A DNA stretch of 8,614 nt. It comes from Bacteroidota bacterium (GTDB taxonomy: Bacteria > Bacteroidota > Bacteroidia > Chitinophagales > Saprospiraceae). The DNA lies in the NCBI GenBank assembly GCA_029573365.1, contig JAKQGD010000319.1:1-8614 (forward strand), written 5' to 3'. A program made the position numbers and the translations under genes. The notes under the pieces are model-generated. The model was not told where the DNA came from, ran no database searches, and worked only from the letters and a program-made list of their open reading frames with translations. Position 1 is the stretch's first letter, and each line of letters opens with the position of its first letter. Below are positions 8,058 through 8,614 of this stretch, piece after piece.

Positions 8058-8501
8058 TTGAATAATGAAAATATTATAAGCAGTACCAGGAAATTTGAAA
8101 CACCAGTATCAAATCTCTACAGGTTATTTGCCGATTCTTCGTATCTCAAAGAATGGTGGGGTCCGGAAGGTTTTACAAATACAATCCATGAATTTGACTT
8201 GAGACCCCAAGGTAAGTGGAGGCTGACAATGCATGGGCCGGAAAAAGGCAATTATGAAAATTTATCGGTATTCAGCAAAGTAGTGCCAGATAATTTAGTT
8301 TCCTGGACCAGACTTACTCCACCTTTTTTCGACATGGAAGTACAGTTTGAAGATATAAAACCATCTTGGTCAAAAATCACATTTCTGATGATATTCAAAA
8401 CTAAAGAAGAATGCGAAAAATTAAAGAATTTTATATTGCCTAAAAATGAAGAAAATTTTGACAAGTTGGAGAGATTATTGAATAAACAAAAACAAGACTA
8501 A
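8058..8501 (+). CDS. AHSA1/SRPBCC-domain protein with TTG start
   Basis: This belongs to the AHSA1 (activator of Hsp90 ATPase homologue 1-like) branch of the START/SRPBCC fold, small proteins that bind hydrophobic ligands in a deep cavity; most bacterial members have no known role. The 147 residues cover the whole domain: NNENIISSTRKFETP, EWWGPEGFTNT around 32-42, FDLRPQGKW at 46-54, TMHGPEKGNYEN at 57-68, and a C-terminal helix (about 130-144, ENFDKLERLLN). RPQG replaces the more usual RPGG. No in-frame ATG lies before residue 58, and homology begins at once after the TTG at 8058, so TTG is the likely start. By hand count G+C is about 36% over 8101-8460, against above 50% in two sampled stretches of the penicillin-binding protein gene, and it falls further towards the 3' end. 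This suggests recent arrival or relaxed selection. It is probably transcribed alone. Confidence 0.85.
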   Translation: MNNENIISSTRKFETPVSNLYRLFADSSYLKEWWGPEGFTNTIHEFDLRPQGKWRLTMHGPEKGNYENLSVFSKVVPDNLVSWTRLTPPFFDMEVQFEDIKPSWSKITFLMIFKTKEECEKLKNFILPKNEENFDKLERLLNKQKQD

Positions 8502-8538
8502 ATTATGCGGAATGCCACATGTGTCCAAAATAAAAAAT

Positions 8539-8555
8539 GACATGACAAAAATGTC
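8539..8555. promoter_or_regulatory. Operator-like inverted repeat GACAT-N7-ATGTC
   Basis: GACAT (8539-8543) and ATGTC (8551-8555) form an inverted repeat with a seven-base centre, just upstream of a possible -7 element at 8558. TGACA occurs twice in tandem at 8538-8547. The location between the -33 and -7 positions would suit a repressor or other regulator of the next gene. No known regulator is recognised. Confidence 0.3.
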
Positions 8556-8568
8556 CCTATCTTTAGGG
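8555..8568 (+). promoter_or_regulatory. Possible -7 element inside a CCCTA/TAGGG hairpin
   Basis: TATCTTTA (8558-8565) differs from the Bacteroidota -7 consensus TAnnTTTG in the last base. There is no TTTG or TTG 19-21 bases upstream, so on its own it would be weak or need an activator. The same bases form a five-pair inverted repeat, CCCTA (8555-8559) and TAGGG (8564-8568), with a TCTT loop. Transcription from here would give a leader of only about 14 bases. Confidence 0.3.
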
Positions 8569-8584
8569 TGCAATCACTCATGCC

Positions 8585-8614
8585 ATGTCAGACATAAAAG
8601 TAAGTTTATTCAGC
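8585..8614 (+). CDS. Start of an unidentified CDS, cut off by the window edge
   Basis: An ATG at 8585 opens a frame reading MSDIKVSLFS to the last base. Its position 84 bases after the AHSA1 gene, on the same strand and behind a promoter-like stretch, suggests a real gene start. The hydrophobic KVSLF run could be a first beta strand. Ten residues are too few to assign a family. The start codon lies within a second palindrome, ATGTC-A-GACAT (8585-8595). Confidence 0.45.
   Translation, partial: MSDIKVSLFS

Noticed and set aside
8516..8523. Perfect palindrome CACATGTG downstream of the AHSA1 gene
   Set aside because: Eight-base palindromes are common by chance, the stem would have no loop, and it is not followed by a T run; it shares only part of the GACAT/ATGTC pattern.

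Overview
The window carries a run of ordinary bacterial genes, all on the + strand, and fits a member of the Bacteroidota. Four things point that way. No gene start has a convincing Shine-Dalgarno sequence. A textbook Bacteroidota promoter (TTTG, 19 bases, TATCTTTG) sits in the one sizeable gap inside the main gene cluster. The class A penicillin-binding protein has a long insert between its two catalytic domains, of the kind I associate with this phylum. The YidC and GpsA proteins also read like the Bacteroidota forms. I cannot name the genus.

Layout. Bases 2-2693 hold the 3' part of yidC (membrane protein insertase; its start lies before the window) and gpsA (glycerol-3-phosphate dehydrogenase), 10 bases apart. 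A short-chain dehydrogenase of unknown substrate follows after 12 bases (2706-3563). These three probably form one transcription unit, two of whose members serve the cell membrane. A 95-base gap carries the promoter and a small hairpin. Then come trhO (tRNA U34 hydroxylase, 3659-4705), a bifunctional penicillin-binding protein 1A (best start 4698, overlapping the trhO stop) and a HAD-family phosphatase (7299-7937), packed as a second operon.

After a 120-base AT-rich gap with a possible weak terminator comes a small AHSA1/SRPBCC-domain gene (8058-8501). It uses a TTG start and is clearly richer in A+T than the genes before it. The last 113 bases are an intergenic stretch with several GACAT/ATGTC half-sites around a possible -7 element, followed by what looks like the first ten codons of another gene (8585 to the edge).

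Together the main genes serve envelope and translation upkeep: membrane protein insertion, phospholipid precursor supply, peptidoglycan synthesis and tRNA wobble modification. I see no CRISPR array, insertion sequence, phage gene, tRNA or rRNA, and no clear new system. The points most worth a second look are the palindrome cluster at 8538-8595, the odd start of the AHSA1 gene, and the coupling of trhO to the penicillin-binding protein. No gene-free stretch exceeds 120 bases.
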